This document shows positions 1 to 11,900 of a DNA stretch of 64,000 nt, one piece after another. The position numbers and the translations under genes were made by a program. This DNA is from Anarhynchus alexandrinus (Eukaryota; Chordata; Aves; Charadriiformes; Charadriidae). The notes under the pieces were generated by a model. That model did not search any database. It was not told the origin of the DNA and saw nothing but the letters and a program-made list of their open reading frames with translations. The stretch spans positions 2,046,276 to 2,110,275 of the forward strand of contig VUYV01000020.1 of assembly GCA_008711295.1 (NCBI GenBank), given 5' to 3'. How positions within the stretch are numbered: position 1 is the stretch's first letter; every line of letters begins with the position of its first letter.

Positions 1-2055
1 GGTTTTTTTATGGTTTAGGGCCTCTAAACCAGGCTGCACTCCAAGCAGTAGGAATTTCACTGAGATTCAGACTGAATCCTCAATTACAGTTACTCTGGTG
101 CAGGTTTAAATCTCTGGGCCTCACTGTCTCCCAGAAAAAGCTACAAGGAATTGAAAGATGCCACAGATCAGGTGTAAGCTCAGTCCCAAGGAAACCGAAC
201 TGGAGGGTTTGTTTTTCCTTTAAAAACAAACATGGATTTCCCTCTCCCCTCTGTATACAGTGCTGATTTTCACCTTTATGAAGTTACTGTACTGTTTCCC
301 CCCTCGAGGACCATAAAACCCAGAAAGAGCTTCTGGGAAGGTGGCCACAGAGCTCCCAAAACAACGCAAAATGTCACAGCTTCCCCCAGGCAGGGATTCC
401 AGGGGAATCTAGCAGATTATCAGAGAGACAAAAGCAGTTTTCCCTAAATGGATAAACGATGCCTTTGCCGTAGTGCCTCCAACTGTAGTGCTCACCAAAG
501 GCACCTCACTGCTGCTGTCTGTGGGCACGCACGCTCCTGGGGGCCAGCAACTGGAGAGGATGAACAAACCAGCTATGAAAGGGGAAGAGTCACCCTCCTG
601 AGAGACTGGAAGGAAAGAAAGAAAGGTCACCCTACAATTTAAGTAGATGAGGACTTCATGCAATTCTTTTCTTCAGTAAAAAAAAAAAAAAAAAAGGACC
701 GTACTTATCTCTATTCAACCTAACCTTCCCCAGGTGCTGCAGAGGTACTGCAGTTTTACGCTTGTTACTCATGAGTTACTTGAGAAACAACAAAACGCTG
801 ACCCAGCAGCAATGCACATTAGGAGCACATGAGTATCACGAGGAAACAGCTTCCTCAAGTTTAGTGTCCAGAGGTTGTTCTGTTCTGGAACAGGGAGAAG
901 TTGAGTTCTGGTTTCATTCCAGCATCAGCACTGGGCTGACAGGTAGCCTGACCCAACTGACCCCCCATCAGGAAGGGCAGCGCTCCAGGAGACACACCAA
1001 CTCCAGAAGCACTCAAGCACTGACAGACCTAGAGCCAGCACTTCTTCCTGGAGGGTGATGAGAAGATGGACAAGTAATCTGAGAACGTATCTGCCCAAGA
1101 AAGAGGCAATAAATAAAAAAAATAAAGGCAAGGGCAGCAATAATGCCTGTGATACGAATATCATGGACTGAATTCATGTGCGTAAATCTACACGCTTAGC
1201 TGGCCAAAGAAGTGGGTTGAGGCTGCCAAGATGTCTCTACGTAGGAAAGCAGAGTGAGGGAGCACTGGGAATCTGAAAAGCTACTTGACAGGAAAAAACC
1301 CTGCTGAAAGTAAGTTTGCTCTCTCACTCCTGCTGTAAAATGGAAGGAGTGATGACAGTTCACACCAGCAGAGTAAATGCAAGAGCAGGGATTGTTAGTG
1401 TGGCTGCAGAAGCAGCCCTGGAAGACTGCAGACCTGCCTCAGTTCACATCTGGTCTCACACACAGTCCCCAACCCGGGTACACAAAGTCTCACAACCAGC
1501 CCTCGAACCCAAACTCCCAGCTCCCTGATGACCACCAGGCTAGGTTCTCACCCCAGTGAGATGATGCATTTAATGTGAAATGTGTATCAATAATTACAAA
1601 AATATTAACAGGAATGAAAGGAGATAGACGGACACAGCAGAAAAGTCCACCTGCTCTGGAGTAGTTAGCAGAGCAATCAAAATGCATTATTATGGTCCTT
1701 CTCAAATACAAATATAATCTGGCTACGTTTGACAGAAAGTCTAGATTCACAGCAACTTTGGAGGCCTGTATGCACCCACACAGCCTGTGCAGCACACTAG
1801 CTATTTGGAAAATGAAGAGCAAAGCAGCAGAGGCAGGGTCAGGACCTACAGCACCGCTCAGACCCTTACGCCTCCGCACAGAGAGTATGTGAGCCATCGC
1901 AAACTAGCCATAAACCCAGGAGGTGGAGAAGGACATGCAAGGCACTACCTGAGGGACCATCCCTTGGTTAGAAGGGCAGCTCCCCCCACCCTCAGCTGCC
2001 ATATGCCACTGGTCTGTATCTAACTCACTAAAAATCAACCATTCAGATTAAAATC
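1..2055. other. Non-coding DNA, no gene recognised
   Basis: No open frame here shows a recognisable domain, and the frames that exist are under 140 codons, as chance would give. An 18-base A run lies at 678-695. If the minus-strand exon at 18.3 kb is real, this stretch would be intronic or downstream of it. Confidence 0.5.
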
Positions 2056-2057
2056 AG

Positions 2058-2600
2058 GAGAGTCAAGTTCACAGATTGTTAGGGGTTGGAAGGGACCTCT
2101 GGAGATCATCTAGTCCAACCCCCCTGCCAGACCAGGGTCACCTACAGCGGGTGTCACAGGATGGCATCCAGGTGGGTTTTGAATGTCTCCAGAGTGGGAG
2201 ACTCCACAACCCCTCTGGGCAGCCTGTGCCAGTGCTCTGCCACCCTCAAAGTAAGAAAGTTCCTCCTCATGTTCAGATGGAACTTCCTATGTTCAAGTTT
2301 GTGCCCGTTCCCTCTTGTCCTATCACTGGGCACCACTGAAAAAAGACTGTTCCCATCCCCCTGGCACCCTCCCTTTAAGTATTTATAAGTATGGATAAGA
2401 TCCCCCCTCAATATGCTTTTTTCCAGACTAAAAAGACCCAAGTGCCTCAGCCTTTCCTCATAAGAAAGATGCTCCAAACCCCTCATCATCTTTGTAGCCC
2501 TCGCTGCAACTATCAACCCTCGCAAATGGAGACCAGTACAAGCACAGCTGGTCAAGCCACACACACGAACACCACGAGGTAGACCAATACCCCAGTAAAG
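2058..2600 (-). mobile_element. CR1 LINE, 5'-truncated 3' end
   Basis: This is a minus-strand copy of the 3' end of a CR1 non-LTR retrotransposon, the dominant LINE of birds. On the minus strand an open frame (about 2154-2520) carries the typical C-terminal end of the CR1 reverse-transcriptase protein, including the segments [31 protein letters not shown] and [20 protein letters not shown], followed by [14 protein letters not shown]. The 3' UTR lies at about 2065-2150 and contains the CR1 stretch that reads on the plus strand as ggttggaagggacctctgg. Only the last few hundred bases of a normal element of about 4.5 kb are present, as is usual for CR1. The frame is nearly intact, which suggests a moderately young copy. 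It is not a functional gene because the catalytic domain is missing. Confidence 0.95.
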
Positions 2601-4400
2601 GAGGGGGACACGGGTAAAGCACCCCACTGTGCTGAGCCCTCCGGTCACCGCTCCTTCCGCGGGTGCTGAAGATACTCTGCGCTTCTCCAGAAGCGTTCAT
2701 TCAAAAGCTTTGTGGAAGAGGGTCAGGAAAATACCCCTCGCCAGCACCATGCCTGCTGCTTAATCTTATTCATACAAAAAGATCAAACCAAGCTTCCAGC
2801 TGCTGTTTGCCTTCAGTGCTATAACTCAGTATAAAGGTATCACTGGCAGCGTTTCAATGCCACGTGGTTTTCCCTTGCTGCTGCTTCAGCGGTAGGAATA
2901 GCCGTTGTATTTGGATATCTGCATGCGGGGAAGCAGCAGAAAAGGGCTTTCTTCAGTTGCAGACCTCTTGCAGGATTTTGTTTGCATACTCATTTTATGT
3001 GCAAAAGCATACAGTTAGACTTTCTTTGCAAAGACCTCTCTCGCAGAGCCAATGTGTGTATTTAAGCTAAGTGATAATGTATCCCTTTAACACAGCTTTT
3101 ATTGTTCAAACAAATATTGTTTTAAGCAAAGTGAATTCAGCAAGGATTCTAAAGGTGAAACAACAGGAACCAGGGGAAGAGAGAAGGCAGAGGGGAAGAC
3201 ACTGGGGACAATGGAACAAAGACTCCCCACCACCAGGCCCTTATCTCCAAAGCCAAGCGAGATCCTGAACACTAGCTCTATTTATGTCCCTTCCTCCTAG
3301 CTGTACTTTTTAAGGCCACCACAAAAGTTACGGAACAAATGTAGGTGACACAAGCAAGGAGAAAAGATTTCAACCATTGTAATGCAACTAAGCAATGGAA
3401 AGGAAAAAATCCTCTTACCCCCACATAATAATCCTGTAGGAAACCAAAGGATGGGGAAAAAAAATCCCTAAACAACACTTGCCAGCTACCTCCAATTCAC
3501 TTCAAGGCAGCAAGTCATGAGAGTGACGGTCCCGCGGTCTCTAGGAAAGGATACTCAAATAATATCACATACCAGAGAAAACAGTCAAAAACTTTTGGGG
3601 TAGGAAAGATTGGTTTTCTCCCCATTATTCCACACTGACCTACAAAAGCACGACTTGCTGAGAGTTGAGTTACAGTTCAAGTATAATAAGAATTATCCCA
3701 TTCTGGAATAATCACAAACATAATTCAAGTAATTCAGTGCAGTGGGTTTTGAAACCAAGGTGCCCGGGCACTTTTCAAGCCCAGAGAAATGAGGATTACC
3801 CCTGCAGAAACCACCATCTCGGAGATTAGATCCAGAAAACCCCGACTACAGAGCTTGGCCTCCCCGGCAGTGTGTTACCTAGCTCGCCCGAGTCCCGAGG
3901 CACTGCTTGCCCAAAGCAAGCATCCTATTGCTTCCCGAAGAAGGTTCACGCCCGAGGATTTTCCGCGCTTTGATGACAGATCTGCTGTCGGGTTCTCCAA
4001 GAGCAGCTCGGGGAAGGCAGCTCAGGGGCTGCCCGGGAGAGGAGCAGCAGCTCAGTGACCACAGCAACCAGCCGTCAGCGAAAAGGTGCTCACCAATGCA
4101 GCGACGTGGAAACCGCCACATAACTAAAAAAGGCTCCAGTCAAAATTTAATGGTGATGGGAGGGAAAAAAAAACAACCAACCAACCAAACAAACAACAGA
4201 TGTCCATGAAAACCTGTAAGCTACGAAGACAGGACACCACACAAAAAAGAAGGTGAAGAAGGTTGCCTGTCTATGCCCCCCCTTCACATTCAGATGGAAA
4301 CACCTCCCTGAAATCACCAGCTTCATCTTCAAAACATCTATCTGAGGCAGACAAATGGCACCACCTTCAATTTGCACAAGCAGGAGGCCAGGAGAAACTA
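2600..4400. other. Non-coding DNA, no gene recognised
   Basis: I see no domain, RNA gene or recognisable repeat. Open frames are short and overlap on both strands without codon bias. Confidence 0.45.
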
Positions 4401-4412
4401 ACAGACCTGGCC

Positions 4413-4508
4413 TTTTTTTTTTTTTGGTGTGGTTTGTTTTAATGCTTTTTTTTTTTTTTTTTTAAATTTTTTTTTTTTAATTAAATTTTTTTAAAAAAAA
4501 AAAAAAAA
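4413..4508. repeat. Poly-T/poly-A low-complexity tract
   Basis: A long T-rich block with a short interruption is followed directly by an A run at about 4493-4508, so the block can pair with itself as an imperfect inverted repeat. It may derive from retroposon tails or be a plain simple repeat. Sequencing and assembly lengths here are likely to be unreliable. Confidence 0.85.
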
Positions 4509-5689
4509 GTCATAAAGAAAGACTGACAGCGACAGGATCCAAGCCATTACATGCAGCATTTCAGGCCAACATTTTTACCAAAAGCAACAGCTCATCTGGA
4601 TTTAACTCCTTTGCCTTAGAATTAAAACGCTATCTACATGAGTAGCACAGCCGAGCCAAAAATTGTAGCCAGGAAAGCGAATCCTCTAAGATTCCCACCC
4701 ACCCTGCTTTTAGCTTCTCTTTTCACAGGGGATCTGAAGAAACACAACCGTTCCTCCCGGCCAGACAGCAGCAGAGGCTGGAGTGGGAGTTTGGCCAGCA
4801 GCTTCTGCCGGTGGATCACGGGCACAACGGCCCCCTGCTCACAGCCCCATAGCTCCATCGCTTCCTTCTGGGCTAATGAGTAAAAAGTCACCTGTGTCAG
4901 CGAGGCGAGCAGGTGTGTCAAAGCACATGCAAGAAATAAGACCTTATATCAACAGAAACCCAATCAGCCAAATATGCCTCGAAAATGAATTGCTATGACT
5001 TTAACTGAATATGACAAAAAGGGAGAAATAAAACACTGGAAAAATCAGAATAGTTAGTTCAGCAAATGAGCCCCTTAATTACAAGCTATCACCCGCTCTA
5101 CACCACCCTGGGATTTGGGCTTCAGCATCCGTGTTACTCGCAGCTGTTTCCCCACAGACAACGGCAATGCTCACAGAGCATCCAGGACCTTAAAAAGAAC
5201 GTACAGGAGTACATATGCCAAAGCTACATGAAATCCTCCTGTTTCTTGCACCGGGGGTGCTAAGACTAGCCCCCTTTTACATGACCCTGGAATTACAGCT
5301 ATGGCCCTCTGGGAGATGTGCCATCCTCTTCAGGCAAGGCTTCCGCCTGCTGGGGACAGCGGTTCTCACTTGCTCTTCCAATCCCTCATTTTCAACAGCA
5401 ACAATGTCACGGGTATTATCATGAGGCCAATGAAAGAGAGAAATATTCTCACTCCTAGAATTTACACACCATCAACAGCATCCATTTCTTTTCTCTCTCT
5501 CTTTTTTATTTTTTTTTTTAAATCTAGCAATAGCTAGACACATTTCTTTCTCATTTCCCTGTCTACCTCACCGAGCATATCACAGATCCTAGTACTTTTT
5601 AGCACCCTCCCCTGCTTCCTCCTGCGAAGCTTTTATTTAGGCCTAACAAGCAAAGAGCTCATACGGCGGTTTCCTTCCCCCACCCTCCT

Positions 5690-6400
5690 CACTTACTACT
5701 TCCTCTAGACTTGCTTTGAGACAATCAAACACAGTTCTTAAATGAAAATCCGTTTATGAAGAATTAGCTCTGCTGGAGCTTTCCTGCACGCTGCTCTGCA
5801 AAGGAAAGAAAAGTTTGCGACGCTGTGATTCAGGGCTCGCTCCTCATTTTTCTTCACTGCTCTTTTAAGTGTCTGTACAAAATGCCCTGCTGACCCATCT
5901 GAAGCTGAGTGATAAGCAGCTGATCTGCTGTGTTTTACCGAATGTCTCTTATCTAAAACCATCTCCTTAAGCAAGCCATATGCTGCAAACATACTTTGAA
6001 ATGTCTCCATAATAATCCGAGAAGCAGAACTGTTTGTCAAATAGCACACACACTACTGCTGGCCACTTGGAATAACCATCAGCCACAAGTAGGTACATAT
6101 GCTCATTGTGATCTGCAAAAATCAGCGTGGCATCTTTGCCAAGGCTTAGCAAATGCCAGAGTGGTTTCTAGTTTCGACAACTACCGTTCACTTTGGCTAA
6201 TTTATCCTTTTACACAGAGTTTCAAGCCTGATTACCAACCACAAATATGTAGCAAACTGCTCCTTTCAATTTGTTGTGGTGATATTCATGCCTTTCACCC
6301 AACAACCCAACATGAAAGATTTATGGTATTAATCATGCACATCATAGTAAACAGTCATTCTCTACTGTCGATTGCATTTTTCTGCTGGAATAAGGATGAA
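5690..6400 (-). pseudogene. Ty3/Gypsy-type integrase relic (decayed pol fragment)
   Basis: Read on the minus strand, this segment keeps the order of a Gypsy-type integrase. First comes a degraded N-terminal zinc-finger region at about 6370-6250, with the HEYHH remnant but internal stop codons. Then comes the start of the catalytic core near 6160-6120 (KPWQRCHADFA), followed by the first catalytic-aspartate motif ADGYSKWP near 6080-6060. A shortened second-aspartate region follows (MVLDKRH, then HSRSAAYHSASDG, about 5975-5895). A C-terminal stretch contains FVQTLKRAVKK, NHSVANFSFL and APAELIL (about 5885-5765). A frame change near 5742 then restores the expected continuation LRTVFDCLKASLEEVV (5742-5695). 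The third catalytic glutamate appears replaced, about a dozen codons after the second aspartate are missing, and stops and at least one frameshift are present, so it is dead. I saw no LTRs, reverse transcriptase or gag nearby. It could be a relic of an element or of a domesticated integrase-derived gene. Confidence 0.85.
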
Positions 6401-7270
6401 AGTCTTGAGCTGCTTATCGTTTGACCAGCCAGAAAACAAACTATTATTGTGCTATTTTAACCAAAGCTGGAGCTTAGTTTCTATGGGTAACGTCTTCAGA
6501 TGCAGCAGCTACATGGTTCAGGAGCTCGACTATCTCATTTTGAAAAAACAATTTAGAAACTTAATCATAGCTAAGTGCAGGGCAAGGAGTTGTTCAGGAA
6601 TAGCTTTTCAAAATTAAAGATTAATTCTAGACCTGTTGTCTAGAGGTTCTCTTTCACGGCAGCGCGCTGCATTAACCCAGCTTGCATTCCCGCGTCGCAA
6701 GCTGACCTTGCTTGGAAGATGCCACAGAGCCAGAGCAACCCTGGCATTTGTCTCGCAAGAGTTCGCAGCTGCTGGACTGTGGTAGCTACGCTGCTGCAGC
6801 CCTTGAGATTCAAACCACTCCCCACAATAAGCCAGCTGGTTGGGTTTGTAGGATCACTACCCGGTGGCACAGCCAGCAGCTGAGTATATTCGCCTGTGCT
6901 GTCACCCACAAGCAAGCGGGAACCTGGTGTAGGTGCCCCACAGTTTATTTATTGAGGAGTCAAGCGCAGGACGTTGCTGGCAGGTGACCCCAGGCGCAGG
7001 GGTCTCGGCACGTGCTGGGAAGCCCACTCGGGACATCGCAGAAGTGGTTGGAGCACAGGCCAGGCTGAGCTCCACGCCGTATCAGCAACCGAAGCAGCTC
7101 ATTTAAAGCTAGGTCAACACTGCTCCCACAAGTTACAGTCCTACTTTTGTGTAGGCATAGCCTACGTCCACCTTAAGGTGTTTTGTTTGCAAAAACGTTC
7201 CCCTAATCCTACTGTCTCATAGCATGGGAAAGTTCCTGTATTCTTATCCAGTTTCCAAGTATTCCTCATT
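6400..7270. other. Non-coding DNA beside the integrase relic
   Basis: This is where reverse transcriptase/RNase H would lie if the integrase relic were part of a full pol gene on the minus strand. I could not recognise such a domain in any frame, so the relic appears isolated or its upstream part has decayed beyond recognition. Confidence 0.4.
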
Positions 7271-7273
7271 TGT

Positions 7274-7497
7274 AGGGGTATAAGAATCATTATGGCTGGA
7301 AAAGACCTTTAAGATCATCAGGTCCAACCGTTGTCTAACTCTACCAGGCCCACTTCTAAACCATGTCCCTGAGCACCATATCTANCAGGGGTATAAGAAT
7401 CGTTATGGCTGGAAAAGACCTTTAAGATCATCAGGTCCAACCGTTGTCTAACTCTACCAGGCCCACTTCTAAACCATGTTCCTGAGCACCATATCTA
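7274..7497. repeat. 113-bp direct tandem duplication at an N
   Basis: The segments 7274-7384 and 7387-7497 match with only about two substitutions (caT to cGt near the start, and tCcctg to tTcctg). A single N lies at 7385, at the joint. The N makes an assembly artefact, such as an overlap that was not collapsed or two haplotypes joined, at least as likely as a real duplication. Confidence 0.9.
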
Positions 7498-7770
7498 GAC
7501 GGCTTTTAAATACATCCAAGGATGGCGATTCAACCCCTTCCCTGGGCAGCCTGTTCCAGTCTTTGATAACCCTTTCAGCGTAGAAGTTTTTCCTAATGTC
7601 TAACCTAAACCTCCCCTGGCACAACTTGAGGCCATTTCCTCTTGTCCTATCGGTTGTAACTTGTGAGAAGAGACCAACATCCATCTCTCTACAACCCCCT
7701 TTCAGGTAGTTGTACAAAAGGAATAGCAAGGAGGTGTCTTTCACTACACCTTGAAATGGGGATCTTCCCA
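7274..7770 (-). mobile_element. CR1 LINE 3' end with internal duplication
   Basis: This is a second minus-strand CR1 3' end. The minus frame at 7469-7771 gives the terminal part of the CR1 ORF2 protein, with [38 protein letters not shown] and [20 protein letters not shown]. The 3' UTR side (7274-7499) is present twice as a direct 113-bp repeat, with the second copy starting at 7387 and an N at 7385 at the junction. It belongs to a different CR1 subfamily from the copy at 2.06-2.6 kb, judging by the divergent UTR (ggctggaaaagacctttaag). Confidence 0.95.
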
Positions 7771-7774
7771 ACCT

Positions 7775-8790
7775 GCAGTTAACACTACTGCCCGCTTCCG
7801 AGTCCCAGTTTCCAGAGATAAGAAGGTCTTCTTATTCAGCAATTATTTGATGACTGATCAAGATAATCCCCTTCTCAAACACATACTTGTGAATTTTACT
7901 TGCTCTAAATATAAAAGAAAAATCTTTTTCAAAAAGAAAAAAGAAACAAACAAACAAAAAAATCACTCACATTAATTCCTTTCAGCCTTCATTAGCATCT
8001 GGGAAACAAACACTAGAGATTTCTTCCTCCGAACTTCTACTTGTAAGAAAAACAGGAATACGGCTTAGCACATACTTAAAATAACAAAACGCGTTGGAAT
8101 ATTCAGACTTTCCTTTTGCTTCTTCAAAAGCTGTGCTCTGCTCTGGCATCCAGCCTTATTTTAGAGCCACATCTCCACCCTCGTTACCATAACTTCTCCT
8201 CTGTCCCAGACACTGTCCCTCACCATGCACCTACAATACGGTCCCCTGCTTTTTTCTGCCCATCCCACATCTCTGCTCCTTCACGGCAACCTCAGACTTT
8301 TTGTCCTTCCCTCAGGAACCAGCAATAGTCATTTAATCTCCTCCATTCACGACAACAGCTTTTCATAGTAAGCAATACCGCCTCTTTGATCAAGTGCAAA
8401 ATGATTTAAATTGTTGCAGAATGAGTCAACAGATCCCAGAACTAATCCAGTCCTGCACCTCCCTCAGAGCAATTTTTCAAGCCACCTGCAAATTCACACA
8501 GAAAAGCCATGTATGTACCCACGTTCAAAAGATTTCTTTCTCCCCTAGCGTTATACAGTAAGGCTCAACTTCTGTAAGACCTCCAAAAGGTGTCCTAAAA
8601 TAAATCCTAACCTGTGAACAAAGATGAGCTAAATTAGCACTGGAAGACAAACATGGTTTTGTTTTCTTATTAAAAAAAGCCCAATTCTGAGATAACTGGA
8701 TCAGAGACTGTTTTCAATGGCTTATTCCTTCTTATCGAGGATATATTTACCTTGGATCTATCAGCCACAGGGATTGCACTTAATACCAGC
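7775..8790. other. Non-coding DNA, no gene recognised
   Basis: AT-rich sequence with an A-rich patch at about 7910-7970. No domain, RNA gene or clear repeat was recognised. Confidence 0.4.
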
Positions 8791-8799
8791 TGCACTTTA

Positions 8800-8940
8800 C
8801 CAGAGAGAAAAGGCTGGTTAAAACTTTGCTGATGTTCGATTCTCCATTCTGCCACGGGCAAATCACTTAATCTCCATCTCATTTCCCCACATGCAAAGTG
8901 GAATAACTGTAGGCAACAGAGGCATTGTAAAGGTGGAAGT
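8800..8940 (+). repeat. MIR/CORE-SINE-like relic
   Basis: The stretch around 8853-8915 (ccacgggcaaatcacttaa, then a ctcatttccccacatgcaaa segment followed by gtggaataa) has the layout of the conserved 3' half of MIR-type SINEs and L3-related tails, which are shared by all amniotes. It is strongly diverged, as expected for an insertion that predates the bird lineage. The boundaries are approximate. Confidence 0.6.
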
Positions 8941-11085
8941 TCATAGATATTAGTGATGGAAAACACATAAACCCACAAGAAATCCTACTTGTGCACTCTG
9001 AGAGGGATATTCAGGGTCTAACAACTGCAGTGGAAACGCCTCAGACCAGCCAATTTTCTTAACTTCCCAGCCAGATTCACTTGAGTGGCAGGGGAGTTCG
9101 GTCTCCCATCCCCAGCTGGCTCTTGCTGCTCACGTTACTTTTATGAGCCTCAATTTCTCACATTTCCGCTATTTCAAGGGATGGTCTGAGTCAGAATAAT
9201 CCATTTATTAAACTTAGCGAGAGACAGTCATTCTTCACTCTAATTCTACAAATGCCTTCTTCCACCGTGCAAAGCACGGAGCAAGCACCAGAAGGTGAAA
9301 TGGCATTTGTAAGTAAAAGCCATTTTGCCACGTTTCTCAAACATCTGTCTGAATCACATCTTTGTTTTTCCATTTTATTTCATCGCAAAGGCACACAAGA
9401 GATGCACAAGATTCCCATCCACTTTTCTTTTAAAACAATTTACGCCAATTAGTGAAGGACCATTTCCTTCTGAAACAGAAGCAGCAACAGCAAGCAGCTA
9501 CTCTTGTATTAAATGTCCACCTGCAGACATCCTAAAGCCTTTCTCACAGCTTGACTTTAGCTTTCAATGTTATGTCAGTTCTTCTTTAGGTGACATTTGC
9601 TAATTTGTCTTCAGAAACTGCCGTTCTTACTGCACCTTTGTCAATTGCTATCCTCACCCTGCCATCGTTTCCACATACACCAACCCAGCAAAAGTATCCG
9701 CACACCATTTGTCCTACGCTACAGCTCACAGCGGAGAGAAACCACAAGCCAGCACATCACAGCGAGACGGATTTTTAGTTACATCAGTAATATCTCCCCT
9801 ATGAAAGCTAAAGCAAAGGGATAACAGCCAACACCGCATCCACCAGCGATTTGCAGCGTGAGTGAGAGAAGCAACGGGAAAGGGAGAGGCTGGCCAGATC
9901 CACAAAAGCTGCTTGAGATCCTCGCTCGCCACCACCTTGCTGCACCCTCTCTCTGGAGGTCTGCAGCCCAGCGCAGAGCCGTGACCTGCTCACAGAGCAG
10001 TGTTGGCGACTCCAAATCACCAGGCCACTCCAGCACCACGTCTGTCTCCAATGAGCTGTCCTGCCTCATATGCAACCACTGAAATATATAAGTGCATCTA
10101 CGCTGCTGTTCATTACCAGCATGATACTGAGAACACAGAGTGCTTTACAGAAGCTTACAAAGGGACCATCATTCTCAGAGGAGTTTAAACATTACTAGAC
10201 CATAAAGCTCTCGGTAGATTTTGGGAATGCAGTCATACAAGCACACACTGGAGTAACCATACTGCCTAGTCTAGAAGTAGAAAATTTAAAGAACTAATCA
10301 TTTATATTAAGCTGTCTCTCTCTCTAGTTCCCTGGTTAGCCTCAGGCATGTCCCTTCACCAGCCATGGACCAGAGTATTTGGGATTAAAACTAAAGGTAT
10401 TACTAGTCAGAAGCTGCCCTGGGATACAGCACAGCCGATGCACTGGTGCAAAGAGCTCCCTGTAGGCACCCACAATGCTCAGAAGACGACGGTGCACTAA
10501 GCTAGGGTTCCTAAGTCATGTTTTCCAAGAGCCGAAGCACCAGCATCAATCAAATACCTCTGCTGTGGCATCCTCAGCACTGCTGCCTCACGGAGCCAAG
10601 GAGATATATCGCAGCACTAATGCCCTCACCTGAATACTTCAGAGGCCCTGATAGCCAACCGCCACCTTGCTGTCATCTTTTCTCCTCCTGCCAGATCAAG
10701 GCCATGCACAAGGGTCCCCCTTCCCTCATATCTGTTCAGATTCCTGTAACTCCTTTAATCCCATCTTTAATTTTTGAGAACCAAGCTAAATAAACAAAAC
10801 CCCAAATGAACAACAACAAAAAAAAATAATCCCCAAACCACAACCACACAGATACGTGAAGAAAAAAAGGAAAAAAAAAAAAGAAGCCGACAGTTGAAAA
10901 GCTAATTAAGAATTTAAGAGGCCTGCACTTGCTTTATTTTATGATCTTATGATCTTTTATGGGAAAGGGACAACAAGATGCTCCCCAAAGGAAAGAAGGG
11001 AGGGGGAAGAAAGGAAAAAAATAAAATAAATAAATAAAGGGGAAAAAAAAAAAAAAAAAGATCATGAACTGCTTGGGTACAATGT
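8940..11085. other. Non-coding DNA with A-rich patches
   Basis: No gene was recognised. A-rich low-complexity patches lie at about 10795-10882 and 11005-11059, the latter ending in a 17-base A run directly before the CpG island. Confidence 0.4.
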
Positions 11086-11089
11086 GACA

Positions 11090-11900
11090 GAGCTTCAGAC
11101 CCTAAAACAAACCAGAGCGAGAGGCAGGGCAGCGCGCCTGCAGCCAGCACCAAAGCCCGGGCAGAAGCAGCAGCTCAATCACGGCCCTTCACTCCCGCCA
11201 ACTCCGGCCTCGCTCCCGCCCTCGGGAAGACGGACAGGCGGAGGTTTTCCGCCCCTCAAGTCCACCAAAGTGGCAAGGGAGAGGACGACCTGTCCCCCCT
11301 GGCGTCCCTCAGCGCTCAGCCGAGCCCAGCCAGTCCGTCCCACCCCCGGGGACCCGCGGCTGACACCCCCCACGCGTGTCCGGTAGCGCCGCGCCTCCGC
11401 TCCGCCGGCAGACGGGCGCTCCCGACGCGGGGTTTCGGTTCCCAGGGGGTTTGCCCTGAGCAAGTCCCGGCTCCCCCCCTGCCCCCCGGGGGAAGGGGGA
11501 CACCCCCGGGCACCCTCCACCGTCCCCCCGCCCCGGGGGCGGTGCAACACCTCCCTCTGCCGGGCAGCGGCGGAGCGGCACGGCCCCGCCGCCCAGATGT
11601 GTCCGCCCCCCCCGCCCAGATGTGCTCTCCATCCACAGCTGGAGAGGATCCCGCAGGGAGAAGGGTGAAAGACCGGCAGCTTCGTTCGCCTTTCCCTTGG
11701 GCGGGAAGTAAAGCGGGAGTCGCCGGCAGCCGGCGCGTTGCGCCTGGGCAGAAGTCAGGAAAGCAAGCGGGGAGCCGAAGTCTTCGCTCCAAGAAACACC
11801 TGACACCCGGCATGAAAACTCTCTGTCTCCCGACAAGCCCTTGTCGCAGCTAACCTGTTGGTAACAGCCCTTCTCCGACCTAACTTTTGTTGAGCCGAGA
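11090..11900. promoter_or_regulatory. CpG island (smaller, left)
   Basis: GC content and CpG density rise abruptly here against AT-rich flanks, with many CG dinucleotides between about 11100 and 11830. Long frames are open on both strands (for example 11309-12001 minus and 11542-11853 plus), but these follow from the high GC content and carry no recognisable domain. Such islands usually mark a promoter, an alternative promoter or a developmental enhancer. If the exon at 18.3 kb is real, this island would lie in its first intron and could be an alternative start. Confidence 0.75.
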
